Shown: positions 63,834 through 64,000 of the stretch, one piece after another
How the letters are laid out: every line of letters begins with the position of its first letter
How positions within the stretch are numbered: position 1 is the first letter of the stretch
From: an uncultured Sphingomonas sp.
Lineage (GTDB): Bacteria > Pseudomonadota > Alphaproteobacteria > Sphingomonadales > Sphingomonadaceae
Direction: 5' to 3'
Length of the DNA: 64,000 nucleotides
NCBI RefSeq assembly: GCF_913062585.1
Contig: NZ_CAJXWX010000019.1
Coordinates: forward strand, 1-64,000
Made by a program: the position numbers and the translations under genes
The notes under the pieces: generated by a model
The model's database searches: none
Told to the model about the DNA's origin: nothing
What the model saw: only the letters and a program-made list of their open reading frames with translations

Positions 63834-63886
63834 GAGGATCGGGGACTTAACCCCCGCCACCGGGGATCGCAATGTCGGCGTAGGAA

Positions 63887-64000
63887 TTCCTCCCCTGCAA
63901 GGGGAGGTGGCAGTCCGCAGGACTGACGGAGGAGTGTCACCCTATCGAGAGCGCCCATGCCCCTCCACCACCGCTTCGCGGCGGTCCCCCTCCCCAAGCA
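63887..64000. repeat. Family A dispersed repeat, copy at right edge (truncated by window)
   Basis: Starts with TTCCTCCCC-TGCAA-GGGGAGG, then GTGGCAGTCCGCAGGACTGACGGAGGAGTGTCA, and later CCCCTCCACCACCGC...GCGGTCCCCCTCCCC. The right end palindrome is cut by the window edge. It lies upstream of hisG. Confidence 0.8.

Overview
The window reads as the chromosome of a high-GC alphaproteobacterium, most likely Sphingomonas or a close sphingomonad. The support is the very GC-rich coding, a two-domain cold-shock protein with a glycine-rich front, a TonB receptor with the DIVVTGSRI-type plug start common in sphingomonads, the gene orders infA-maf-RNase E/G-yacG-tRNA-Phe and hisG-hisD-nusB-thiL, and many dispersed intergenic palindromes. 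No phage, plasmid, IS transposase, CRISPR array or defence island is visible. It is mostly core chromosome with a few accessory genes.

Layout. 1-4.4 kb: end of a cold-shock protein gene, a diguanylate cyclase, a TetR regulator and a PLP-dependent trans-sulfuration-type enzyme with a hairpin leader. 4.5-7.8 kb: a tight minus-strand operon lgt-midA-GNAT-pgeF. 8.1-12.1 kb: an exported molybdopterin hydroxylase subunit joined to hemH, then an acetoacetyl-CoA reductase. 12.4-17.6 kb: small envelope proteins, rpmB, tadA, an XRE/DUF2975 pair with a palindromic operator candidate, and a PagL-like lipid A deacylase joined to a small secreted protein. 17.7-24.8 kb: OmpA lipoprotein, CBS/CorC transporter, isochorismatase, membrane-anchored HhH protein, purD and xseA with overlapping divergent starts, and DUF2093.

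24.8-37.6 kb: M23 peptidase, TonB receptor with a long leader, clpB, M16 peptidase, a small beta-rich protein and a DUF885 peptidase. 37.6-46 kb: purE-purK, gpmA, glmM with a zinc-ribbon partner, a DAACS symporter with an aldo/keto reductase, and a POT peptide transporter. 46-55.4 kb: nitroreductase, YtrA-like GntR, PepSY protein, cobS-cobT with a ribbon-helix-helix protein, J-domain protein, BolA, GST, NUDIX and pirin. 55.5-64 kb: tRNA-Phe, yacG, RNase E/G-like, maf, infA (TTG start), an S9 peptidase, thiL, nusB, an AAC(6')-like acetyltransferase, hisD and hisG.

Many adjacent genes share ATGA or TGATG overlaps, so translational coupling is common. Three families of dispersed palindromic repeats (called A, B and C below) account for nearly all the longer intergenic spaces. 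I did not find a clearly new multi-gene system. The best leads are the XRE/DUF2975 switch, the hairpin leader of the PLP enzyme, the cobST/RHH/J-domain/BolA neighbourhood without cobalamin genes, the AAC(6')-like gene inside the his-nusB region, and the small secreted protein carrying a TonB-receptor-like motif.
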